A stretch of DNA of 22,538 nucleotides from Gracilibacteraceae bacterium (lineage in GTDB: Bacteria > Bacillota > Desulfitobacteriia > Desulfitobacteriales > Syntrophobotulaceae), in contig JAIRRL010000019.1 of the NCBI GenBank assembly GCA_031255985.1, forward strand, positions 1 through 22,538, given 5' to 3'. Below are positions 1 through 6,274 of the stretch, piece by piece. Positions within the stretch are counted from its first letter, which is position 1. Each line of letters begins with the position of its first letter. A program made the position numbers and the translations under genes. A model generated the notes under the pieces. It saw nothing but the letters and a program-made list of their open reading frames with translations. It ran no database searches and was not told the origin of the DNA.

Positions 1-2
1 AA

Positions 3-830
3 ATCGAGGCGGTCGAATGCGCTCCTTCCGACCTGATGACATTTCTGGCGGAGTTCCGGCGGCGGGGAGCGGCCAACCGCTCGGCGGCGCGTTGCGTCGC
101 CGCGCTGAAAAGTTTTTTCGGCTATCTGGCCGATGAACAAATCCGCGAAGACGACCCGACGCTCTATCTCGTGAACCCCAAGGCGGAAGCAACGCTGCCG
201 GAGGTGCTGACGCCGGCGCTAGCCGAACGCCTGCTCCGGCCGGATACAAGCCGGAAACCGACGGCCCTGCGCGACAACGCGATCCTGGAAGTCCTTTACG
301 GCAGCGGCTTACGCGTGTCTGAGCTTATCGGACTCAGTATGAACGACATATCGTTTGAGTTCGGTTATTTGCGTTGCCGGGGCAAAGGCGGCAAGGAAAG
401 ACTGGCGCCCCTGGGCGAACCGGCGCTGAAAAGCCTGGCCGCTTACAGCGAAGCGGGCCGGGCCGCGCTGCTCGCAAAAAATCCCCGTCCCACCGCCGCG
501 GAACGGGACAGCCTTTTTTTGAACGCGCGCGGCCGGGTGCTGACCAGGCAGGGAGTCTGGAAAATAGTCAAAAACCGGGGGCAAAAATCGGGATTGGACG
601 TATCTTTATATCCGCATCTGTTCCGGCACAGTTTCGCCACCCACCTTCTGGACGGCGGGGCCGACCTCAGATTCGTGCAGGAAATGCTCGGACACGCGGA
701 TATATCAACAACGCAAATCTATACGCATTTGACGGGGCGGCGTCTGCGGGAAGTGTTCCGCCGGGCGCATCCGCGGGCAAAACAAATAACAGAACTGCGG
801 GGAAAGGAGTGTCGAGACCGGCTCGACTAA
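3..830 (+). CDS. xerD: Tyrosine recombinase XerD/XerC type, 5' end missing
   Basis: Site-specific tyrosine recombinase, probably the XerD or XerC partner that resolves chromosome dimers at dif. The frame is open from the first bases of the window, and the residues before the ATG at 36 continue the SAM-like core-binding domain, so the gene starts upstream and 36 is not a trustworthy start. Numbered from that ATG, all catalytic residues are present: R93 in GSGLRVSEL, K117 in GKGGKER, H194 and R197 in HLFRH, H220 in LGH, and the nucleophile Y229 in TQIYTH. The visible 275 residues fit a family of about 300. It is followed after 7 bases by the nucleoside phosphorylase gene, the xerD-punA order common in Bacillota, so xerD is preferred over xerC; the assignment between the two is inference. 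Confidence 0.85.
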   Translation: MEAVECAPSDLMTFLAEFRRRGAANRSAARCVAALKSFFGYLADEQIREDDPTLYLVNPKAEATLPEVLTPALAERLLRPDTSRKPTALRDNAILEVLYGSGLRVSELIGLSMNDISFEFGYLRCRGKGGKERLAPLGEPALKSLAAYSEAGRAALLAKNPRPTAAERDSLFLNARGRVLTRQGVWKIVKNRGQKSGLDVSLYPHLFRHSFATHLLDGGADLRFVQEMLGHADISTTQIYTHLTGRRLREVFRRAHPRAKQITELRGKECRDRLD

Positions 831-837
831 TTAATTT
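805..837 (+). promoter_or_regulatory. Ribosome binding site separated from its ATG by a hairpin
   Basis: AGGAG at 805-809 is the only good Shine-Dalgarno sequence before the ATG at 838, but it lies 28 bases upstream. Between them GTCGAG (811-816) and CTCGAC (822-827) form a 6-bp stem with a 5-base loop. If it folds, the effective spacing falls to about 11 bases, close to normal. The xerD stop codon lies just after the stem. Folding and use are inferred. Confidence 0.4.
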
Positions 838-1689
838 ATGCTGACAGAGGAAAAAATAACGGCGCGGCTGAACGTGGCCAGGAGTTCCGTGGAAAAGAAA
901 CTGGCGCGGACGCCGGATCTGGGAGTCATTCTCGGTTCCGGCCTGGGAAAATTTGTTGAAAATATGACGGAGCGGACGATTATCCCCTATGAGGATATTC
1001 CCGGTTTTCCGCTGCCGACCGCGCCGGGGCATAAGGGCAATTTGGCCCTGGGCAACTGCGGCCCCAAATACGCGATGGTGATGCAGGGCCGTCTCCATTA
1101 CTATGAAGGCTACGACATGGAGGAAGTGACTTTCCCCGCGCGCCTGATGGAAGTTCTCGGCGTGAAAAAGCTCATCGTCACCAACGCGGCCGGCGGGATT
1201 AACGAGAGCTATAAGCCCGGCCAGCTGGTAATCATGCGCGACCATATCAATTTGCTCGGCGTCAACCCGTTGCGCGGCCGGAATTTGGATTTTTTAGGCC
1301 CGCGTTTTCCGGATATGACCTACGCCTACGACAAAAACTGGCGGGCGGAAGCGCTGGCCGTACTGAAGGAAATGGGGCGGCAGGGGCAGGAAGGCGTTTA
1401 CGCGGCCGTACCGGGGCCGAGTTTTGAGACGCCGGCGGAAATCCGCTATTTGCGCGCTATCGGCGCTGATCTCGTCGGCATGTCCACCGTGCCGGAAGTC
1501 ATAGTGGCGAATCACGGGGGAATGAAGGTACTCGGCATCTCCTGCGTAACCAATATGGCGGCCGGAGTGCTGGAGCGAAAACTGACGATGGAAGAAGTGC
1601 TGGAAACGTCGGCCCGCGCGGCCGGGGATCTTTACGCCCTGCTCAGCGCCGTTCTTGCCCGCCCGGACGGCGGCGCGGCTGAACATTAA
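838..1689 (+). CDS. punA: Purine nucleoside phosphorylase (trimeric type)
   Basis: Cleaves purine (2'-deoxy)nucleosides with phosphate to free base and (deoxy)ribose-1-phosphate in cytosolic purine salvage. The family signatures are in order: the phosphate loop GSGLG (33-37), GHKGNL around H65, QGRLHYYEGY with R85 and H87, TNAAGG (115-120), GPSFETPAE with E197, and the TN pair ending at N239. E197 and N239 correspond to the residues that recognise 6-oxopurines (Glu201/Asn243 of the human enzyme), so inosine and guanosine are the likely substrates. Length 283 aa is normal. The usual GHAGR/GHSGR motif reads GHKGN here, a minor departure. It lies 7 bases after xerD and 6 before the PTS-like gene, so it probably belongs to one operon. 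Confidence 0.93.
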   Translation: MLTEEKITARLNVARSSVEKKLARTPDLGVILGSGLGKFVENMTERTIIPYEDIPGFPLPTAPGHKGNLALGNCGPKYAMVMQGRLHYYEGYDMEEVTFPARLMEVLGVKKLIVTNAAGGINESYKPGQLVIMRDHINLLGVNPLRGRNLDFLGPRFPDMTYAYDKNWRAEALAVLKEMGRQGQEGVYAAVPGPSFETPAEIRYLRAIGADLVGMSTVPEVIVANHGGMKVLGISCVTNMAAGVLERKLTMEEVLETSARAAGDLYALLSAVLARPDGGAAEH

Positions 1690-1695
1690 CCGCCG

Positions 1696-2748
1696 ATGAC
1701 CGGCAAAGGTTTTTTGCGCAAGAAAGGCGTCGAGCTTTCTGTAAAAATTTACCTGGTAGACGCGATGAGCGCCATGGCGCTGGGGCTTTTTGCCTCGTTA
1801 CTCATCGGGACTATTTTTGCTACGCTGGGCGAAAAAATAGGGGTCTCCGCGCTGGCCGACCACAGGCTGGGAGCGGCGGCGGCTGTTTTCCTGACGGAAA
1901 CAGCTGATTTTGCCAAAAGCGTGACCGGGGCCGCGCTGGGTCTCGCTGTCGCTCACGCTCTCAAAGCGCCGCCCCTCGTCCTTTTCAGCGCCGCCGCCGT
2001 CGGTCACGCCGGCTACGCGCTGGGCGGGCCGGTCGGCTCGTTTGTGGCGGCTATAGTCGCCGCGGAATGCGGCAAAATCGTTTCCAAAGAGACCAAGGTG
2101 GATATTATAGTGACGCCGGCGGTTACTTTGCTGACCGGCGCCGCCGTCGCCCAATTCGCCGGCCCCGGCGTATCCGCCGTCATGACCGGGCTGGGCGCCC
2201 TGATCATGACAGCGGCGGAACTGGAACCGCTGTGGGTCGGCGTGATCGTTTCCGTCCTGGTGGGCATGGCTCTGACGCTGCCCATCAGCAGCGCCGCTCT
2301 CTGTCTCATGTTCAGTCTGGGCGGCGTCGCGGCCGGCGCGGCCACGGCCGGCTGCTGCGCCCAAATGATCGGTTTCGCCGTCATGAGTTTTCGGGAAAAC
2401 CGCTGGGGCGGCCTGATCGCTCAAGGGCTGGGCACTTCCATGCTGCAAATGGGCAATATCATAAAAAACCCGCTCATCTGGATACCGCCGACTGTGGTTT
2501 CGGCCGTCACCGGGCCGGTCGCCACGGTCATTTTTCAACTGGAAAATATTCCCGCCGGAGCTGGCATGGGTACCTGCGGTCTCGTCGGGCCGTTCGGCGT
2601 CATGGCGGCGACGCCGAACAGCCCGCGAATGTGGCTGGGCCTTGTTTTGGTCTGTTTCGTTCTGCCGGCGGTTCTGACGCCGCTCGTAGCGGCGCCGCTG
2701 CGCAGGCTCGGCTGGATCAGAGACGGGGATTTAAAACTGCCGGGGTGA
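1696..2748 (+). CDS. PTS_EIIC_2-type membrane protein
   Basis: Polytopic inner-membrane protein of 350 aa that resembles the PTS_EIIC_2 family, annotated as a sugar phosphotransferase system IIC-like permease. What I see is a chain of hydrophobic segments from about residue 20 to 335 and the family-like stretch GTSMLQMGNIIKNPLIWIPP, then GPVATVIFQLENIPAGAGMG and a C-terminal RRLGWIRDGDLKL tail. No EIIA or EIIB domain is fused to it and none is encoded nearby, so the substrate and even phosphotransfer coupling are unknown. The ATG at 1696 has no clear Shine-Dalgarno; translation may be coupled to punA, which ends 6 bases before. The coaE gene follows after 4 bases. Confidence 0.75.
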   Translation: MTGKGFLRKKGVELSVKIYLVDAMSAMALGLFASLLIGTIFATLGEKIGVSALADHRLGAAAAVFLTETADFAKSVTGAALGLAVAHALKAPPLVLFSAAAVGHAGYALGGPVGSFVAAIVAAECGKIVSKETKVDIIVTPAVTLLTGAAVAQFAGPGVSAVMTGLGALIMTAAELEPLWVGVIVSVLVGMALTLPISSAALCLMFSLGGVAAGAATAGCCAQMIGFAVMSFRENRWGGLIAQGLGTSMLQMGNIIKNPLIWIPPTVVSAVTGPVATVIFQLENIPAGAGMGTCGLVGPFGVMAATPNSPRMWLGLVLVCFVLPAVLTPLVAAPLRRLGWIRDGDLKLPG

Positions 2749-2752
2749 GAAA

Positions 2753-3346
2753 ATGTATATAATCGGGTTGACCGGCGGCATTGCCAGCGGAAAAAGCAGC
2801 GTCGCCGCCTGGCTCAGGCGGCGCGGACTGGAAATATTTGACGCCGACCGGGAAATTCACGCCCTTTACGACGATCCAACAGCGCGGGAGCGGATCGTCG
2901 CTCAATTCGGCCCGCAATGCCTGGGGACGGACGGAATCGACCGGCGGCAGATGGGAAAACTGGTCTTCGCCGACCCGGAAGCGTTGCGACGGCTGGAAAA
3001 TATCCTCTATCCGGCGCTCCGGGCCAAATGGCTGGCGGCGGTAGCGGCGGCGGAAAAAAAAGGCGCGCCGGTTTTGATTTACGACGTGCCTCTTCTTTAT
3101 GAAAAAGGGCTTGCGGATAATGTGGACGCTGTTTGGGTCGTGTACGCCATGCCGGAGCAGCAGATCCGGCGGGCGATGGAGCGGAGCGGGCTGACGGCGG
3201 CGGAAGTCGAGTCGCGCATGAGCGCCCAGATGCCTCTCGCCGCCAAAGTAGAGCGGGCGGACGCCGTCATTTGGAACGACGGCCCTTGGGAAAAAACGGA
3301 AGCGCAGTTACTGGAACTGCTGGCTTCACTGCCGGACGGCGTTTAG
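2753..3346 (+). CDS. coaE: Dephospho-CoA kinase
   Basis: Last step of coenzyme A synthesis: phosphorylates the 3'-hydroxyl of dephospho-CoA with ATP in the cytosol. The P-loop GGIASGKSS (residues 8-16) begins right after the first beta strand, followed by the family motif IFDADREIH (28-36) with its aspartates, a CoA-binding region, and the late VIWNDG segment typical of the family. Length 197 aa is usual. GGGGTGAG, which includes the stop of the upstream membrane protein, serves as ribosome binding site, suggesting coupling. Its last 21 bases overlap the 3' end of the convergent aconitase gene. No obvious terminator is seen between the two. Confidence 0.93.
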   Translation: MYIIGLTGGIASGKSSVAAWLRRRGLEIFDADREIHALYDDPTARERIVAQFGPQCLGTDGIDRRQMGKLVFADPEALRRLENILYPALRAKWLAAVAAAEKKGAPVLIYDVPLLYEKGLADNVDAVWVVYAMPEQQIRRAMERSGLTAAEVESRMSAQMPLAAKVERADAVIWNDGPWEKTEAQLLELLASLPDGV

Positions 3347-5239
3347 CAGGCCGCCGGCGAGAATAAGCCGTTTCTGCCGCTCGGACAAATCGTGCCGCAG
3401 CCTGATCGTTTCGCCTGTTTCGACGATCAAAGCCGGGAACGGATCGTTTCCGGTCACCGCCGCGGCGAGATCAGTCAATTTCAAGGTCTGACCCGCCTGC
3501 AACCGCTCAAAATCAGCGTCCCCGGCAAAAATGAGCGGCAAAACGCCGCTGTTGATCAGGTTGGCCCGGTGAATACGGGCGAAACTCCGGGCCAGCACGG
3601 CGCGGACGCCGAGATACATAGGCGCGAGAGCGGCGTGTTCCCGGCTGGAGCCCTGGCCGTAGTTCAGGCCGGCGGCTACGGCGCATGCGCCGGCGGCTTT
3701 GGCTTTAGCGGCAAAACCGGCGCTGACCGGCGCGAATACATACTCGGCCATAGCCGGGATATTGGAGCGGAGCGGCAGCACCTTGGCTCCGGCCGGCATG
3801 ATATCGTCGGTGGTGATATTGTCGCCCAGCTTGACGATAACGGGCAGGAGCAAAGTTTCCGCCAGGGGCGGCGCTATGGGCAGGGGCTTGATATTCGGCC
3901 CGCGTGTGATCGGCGTCGCCGGATCGCCGGGCGGGATGATCAGCGAGTCCTCCACGCGGAAAAATTCCGGCGCGGCTATGACCGGCGGTGCGCCCAAAGC
4001 GCGCGGATCCGTGATAACGCCGCTTAAAGCGGAAGCGGCGGCTGTTTCCGGGCTTACGAGATAAACTCCGGCGTCGGTCGTGCCGCTGCGCCCGGCAAAA
4101 TTGCGGTTGAATGTCCGGAGCGACACCGCGCCGGAAGCGGGCGCCTGCCCCATGCCTATACATGGCCCGCAGGCCGGTTCCAACACGCGGGCGCCGGCGT
4201 CCAGCAGGCTGGTGAGAGCGCCGCTCTCCGTTAGCATTGTCAGGGTTTGACGCGAACCGGGCGCTATGACCAGACTGACGGCCGGATGAACGGTTCGCCT
4301 TTTGAGGATGGCGGCGGCGGTCATGAGGTCGCGGTAAGAGGAGTTGGTGCAGGAGCCGATACAGACCTGCTGGACGGGCGTCCCGGCCAACGCGGCCGCC
4401 GTCTCCCCCAGATCCGGCATATGCGGCCGGGCGGCGAGAGGTTGGAGCGCGTTCAGATCGACGACGATCGTTTCCGCGTATGCGGCGTCCGGATCCGGGG
4501 CGAGCGGGCGCCAGTCCTTTTCCCGTTTTTGCGCGCGCAGGAAAAGCCGGGTCTGCTCGTCGCTGGGAAAAATCGACGAAGTGGCGCCGAGTTCAGCGCC
4601 CATATTGGTGATGGTCGCGCGTTCCGGCACTGTGAGCGCCGCCGCGCCCGGCCCGCCGTACTCGAAAATTTTGCCCAGGCCCCCTTTGACGCTCACGCGG
4701 CGCAGCACTTCCAAGATAATATCCTTGGCTGAAGTCCAGGGAGGCAAGGCGCCCTCCAGCCGCACCAGTACGACCTGCGGGTCATTCAGGTAAAAAGAGC
4801 CGCCGCCCATCGCCACCGCCACGTCAAGGCCGCCGGAGCCGATGGCCAGCATCCCAAGCCCTCCGCCCGTGGGCGTGTGGCTGTCCGCCCCCAGCAAGGT
4901 TTTGCCCGGCGCGCCGAAACGCTCCAAATGCACCTGATGACAGATGCCGTTGCCGGCGCGGGAAAAATAAAGCCCGAAACGCGCGGCGGCGCTTTGGAGA
5001 AAAGCGTGATCGTCCGCGTTTTCAAAACCGTTCTGCAAGGTGTTGTGGTCGATATAGCTCACGGAAAGCTCGGTGCGGACGCGCGGAAGGCCGATCGCCT
5101 CAAATTGCAGATAGGCCATCGTGCCCGTGGCGTCCTGCGTCAAGGTCTGATCGATCCTGACGCCTATTTCCCCGCCGCCGCCCAGTTTGCCTTCGGTGAG
5201 ATGAGCGGCCAGTATTTTGTGAGTAAGAGTTTCTCCCAT
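3326..5239 (-). CDS. acn: Aconitate hydratase (short, Aquifex-type)
   Basis: Interconverts citrate and isocitrate through cis-aconitate using a [4Fe-4S] cluster. At 637 aa it matches the short form often called putative or Aquifex-type, not the roughly 900-residue AcnA. Seen directly: DHNTLQ (64-69), GADSHTPTGGG (118-128), the cluster ligands C297 (in CIGSCTNS), C357 and C360 (in PACGPCIG), then RNFAGRSG (379-386) and a C-terminal swivel domain with GDNITTDD and GQGSSREHAA. The ATG has GGAGG about 9 bases upstream. It faces coaE, overlapping it by 21 bases. No other TCA-cycle gene is in the window, so the role (glutamate synthesis or a partial cycle) is open. A 3-isopropylmalate or homoaconitate activity is less likely given the fused swivel domain. 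Confidence 0.9.
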   Translation of the reverse strand: MGETLTHKILAAHLTEGKLGGGGEIGVRIDQTLTQDATGTMAYLQFEAIGLPRVRTELSVSYIDHNTLQNGFENADDHAFLQSAAARFGLYFSRAGNGICHQVHLERFGAPGKTLLGADSHTPTGGGLGMLAIGSGGLDVAVAMGGGSFYLNDPQVVLVRLEGALPPWTSAKDIILEVLRRVSVKGGLGKIFEYGGPGAAALTVPERATITNMGAELGATSSIFPSDEQTRLFLRAQKREKDWRPLAPDPDAAYAETIVVDLNALQPLAARPHMPDLGETAAALAGTPVQQVCIGSCTNSSYRDLMTAAAILKRRTVHPAVSLVIAPGSRQTLTMLTESGALTSLLDAGARVLEPACGPCIGMGQAPASGAVSLRTFNRNFAGRSGTTDAGVYLVSPETAAASALSGVITDPRALGAPPVIAAPEFFRVEDSLIIPPGDPATPITRGPNIKPLPIAPPLAETLLLPVIVKLGDNITTDDIMPAGAKVLPLRSNIPAMAEYVFAPVSAGFAAKAKAAGACAVAAGLNYGQGSSREHAALAPMYLGVRAVLARSFARIHRANLINSGVLPLIFAGDADFERLQAGQTLKLTDLAAAVTGNDPFPALIVETGETIRLRHDLSERQKRLILAGGLLNAVRQ

Positions 5240-5294
5240 GCGAATAATCCTCCGCCTTAGATTTCCGGCATTACAAATAACGCCGGCTTAATAC

Positions 5295-5334
5295 AGTTTA
5301 ACAGAAAAACCTGCGGGTGACAAATCACCTGCGG
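5295..5334 (-). promoter_or_regulatory. Aconitase promoter with overlapping operator-like repeat
   Basis: On the minus strand TTGTCA (5323-5318) is followed after 17 bases by TAAACT (5300-5295), a plausible sigma-A promoter, about 55 bases before the aconitase ATG. The -35 element lies within an inverted repeat GGTGA-CAAA-TCACC (5316-5329), flanked by a direct repeat ACCTGCGG at 5309-5316 and 5327-5334, i.e. one copy every 18 bases. Such an arrangement on a -35 suggests binding by a repressor. The regulator is unknown; the small winged-helix protein encoded upstream is a candidate only by position. Confidence 0.45.
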
Positions 5335-5344
5335 TTGTCTCCGG

Positions 5345-5369
5345 CGCCGCAAAATATCGCGGCGTTTTT
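5345..5369 (+). terminator. Possible plus-strand intrinsic terminator
   Basis: CGCCGC (5345-5350) and GCGGCG (5359-5364) form a stem with loop AAAATATC, followed by five T residues (5365-5369). No plus-strand gene leads into it, because the upstream plus strand is antisense to the aconitase gene. It could stop antisense transcription, or the match may be chance. Confidence 0.35.
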
Positions 5370-5398
5370 CCAAGCCTGACGTGTACGCATTTATAAGC

Positions 5399-5420
5399 GG
5401 GACGCCGAAGGCGGCGTCCC
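5399..5420. repeat. Strong hairpin without T-tract
   Basis: GGGACGCCG (5399-5407) pairs perfectly with CGGCGTCCC (5412-5420) across a 4-base loop. No T-run follows on either strand, so it does not look like a standard terminator. It lies between the winged-helix gene and the aconitase promoter. Its function is unknown; RNA processing or transcript stability are possibilities. Confidence 0.5.
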
Positions 5421-5439
5421 CTGCGGAAAGAGACACGCT

Positions 5440-5464
5440 AAAATAATCCCCGGCGCGGGATTAT
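5440..5464 (-). terminator. Intrinsic terminator of the winged-helix gene
   Basis: Read on the minus strand, ATAATCCC and GGGATTAT (5464-5457 and 5450-5443) form an 8-bp stem with a 6-base loop, followed by a short T-run (5442-5440). It lies about 60 bases after the stop codon of the winged-helix gene. The T-run is short, so termination may be partial. Confidence 0.5.
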
Positions 5465-5525
5465 AAACAGTTGAGTTATGTTAATCCAGAGAAACTGATA
5501 TCCAATTGACTGTTTTAAGAAGCTC

Positions 5526-5915
5526 TTATTTTTTGTCTTCGAGGTACGCCAATCTCTCTTGCAGATTAGCCGCCTGAATTTCCAGCGTCCGCAATCTCTG
5601 ACGCAGATTGTCCGCCACATGCAATAATTCCGCTAACACGCCGGTTTCCGGTTCGCTCTGCGCTTCCGCCTCGTTGGCTTCCGGCGGTTCCTGCTGATAA
5701 GTAACCTGAACATAACGGCTGTTGCGTCCGGGCCTGGTATCAATCACCCCGTCCTCCACCAACACTTGCAGAGCTTTTTTCATCGTGATGCTGGCCGCGC
5801 CCGTGCCTCTTTGAATATCGGCATAAGCCACCTCAAAGGCTGAGTTCTGGTTGCGCTGAGCCGTTTCCGCGAAAAAGTCAACAAATTTCTTGTATGTCTT
5901 TTCCTTCAGTTTCAA
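5526..5915 (-). CDS. Small winged-helix protein with C-terminal coiled coil
   Basis: Probable DNA-binding regulator of unknown family. From a TTG start it has 129 aa: residues 1-72 read like a winged helix (recognition-helix region SITMKKALQVLVEDGVI at 42-58, then a basic wing), residues 73-91 are an acidic Glu/Pro linker, and 92-127 form a heptad-like coiled coil with LAELL, LRTLEI and LQERLAYLE. The start was chosen because AGGAGG (5930-5925) lies 9 bases before TTG 5915. The longer ATG forms fit worse: the ATG at 5924 abuts the Shine-Dalgarno and the one at 5936 precedes it. It has its own promoter and a terminator. The coiled coil suggests dimers or a partner protein. Neighbouring acn and pstS are possible targets by position only. 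Confidence 0.7.
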   Translation of the reverse strand: MKLKEKTYKKFVDFFAETAQRNQNSAFEVAYADIQRGTGAASITMKKALQVLVEDGVIDTRPGRNSRYVQVTYQQEPPEANEAEAQSEPETGVLAELLHVADNLRQRLRTLEIQAANLQERLAYLEDKK

Positions 5916-5950
5916 AGTGTCCATCCTCCTAAGCATTAATTGTAGAAATC

Positions 5951-5980
5951 ATTATATCATATCTCTCAATATTTTGCCAA
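5951..5980 (-). promoter_or_regulatory. Promoter of the winged-helix gene
   Basis: Minus-strand TTGGCA (5980-5975), an 18-base spacer and TATAAT (5956-5951) form a strong sigma-A promoter. Transcription would start near 5944, leaving a leader of about 29 bases before the TTG start. Confidence 0.7.
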
Positions 5981-6170
5981 TAAAAATAAAAAATTATTTT
6001 CGACTTTATAGTTCAGCTAACGTTAAGCTTTAGTTCCTCTTTATTCGGGACGCCGGGAGCTATTATTTTCAAAAAGGCCTGAACTCCCCGCTTAAAATAT
6101 GAGATTATACAAATTCGGCCCCCTTTTGCCCCCGCGCCCGCTGAAGGGCCTATAGCGCCGCCTGCGCCGC
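5981..6170. other. Non-coding part of the divergent gap before pstS
   Basis: This is the central part of the gap between the winged-helix gene and pstS. The left third is AT-rich and the right part is a C/G-rich run. I see no convincing gene, RNA or repeat. A 64-codon minus-strand frame (6013-6207) lacks a ribosome binding site and recognisable motifs, and would run through the pst control region. Confidence 0.5.
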
Positions 6171-6235
6171 TTTTTGAGAATTTTACCTGTTCTTTACCTG
6201 AAAACAATCTTTTGTTGACACGCGGGGGCTAGAAT
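6171..6235 (+). promoter_or_regulatory. PhoP/PhoB box and promoter of the pst operon
   Basis: TTTACCTG occurs at 6182-6189 and again at 6193-6200, a direct repeat with exactly the 11-base period of Pho boxes. TTGACA at 6215-6220 is in phase (three periods from the first copy), and a T-rich hexamer lies one period upstream at 6171. The -10 candidate TAGAAT (6230-6235) is only 9 bases after TTGACA and has no good -35 at 17 bases. This suits a promoter that depends on an activator bound to the repeats. The likely activator is the response regulator encoded at the end of the same operon, giving positive feedback on phosphate starvation. Confidence 0.65.
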
Positions 6236-6274
6236 GAACCCGGAAAACTCAAACGCGATGAAGGAGGATTCTTT

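Noticed and set aside
5438..5620. 60-codon minus-strand frame overlapping the winged-helix gene end
   Set aside because: It is in another frame of a convincing gene and runs through a terminator-like hairpin.
6013..6207. 64-codon minus-strand frame in the gap before pstS
   Set aside because: No ribosome binding site, no recognisable motif, and it runs through the Pho-box region; likely chance in GC-rich sequence.
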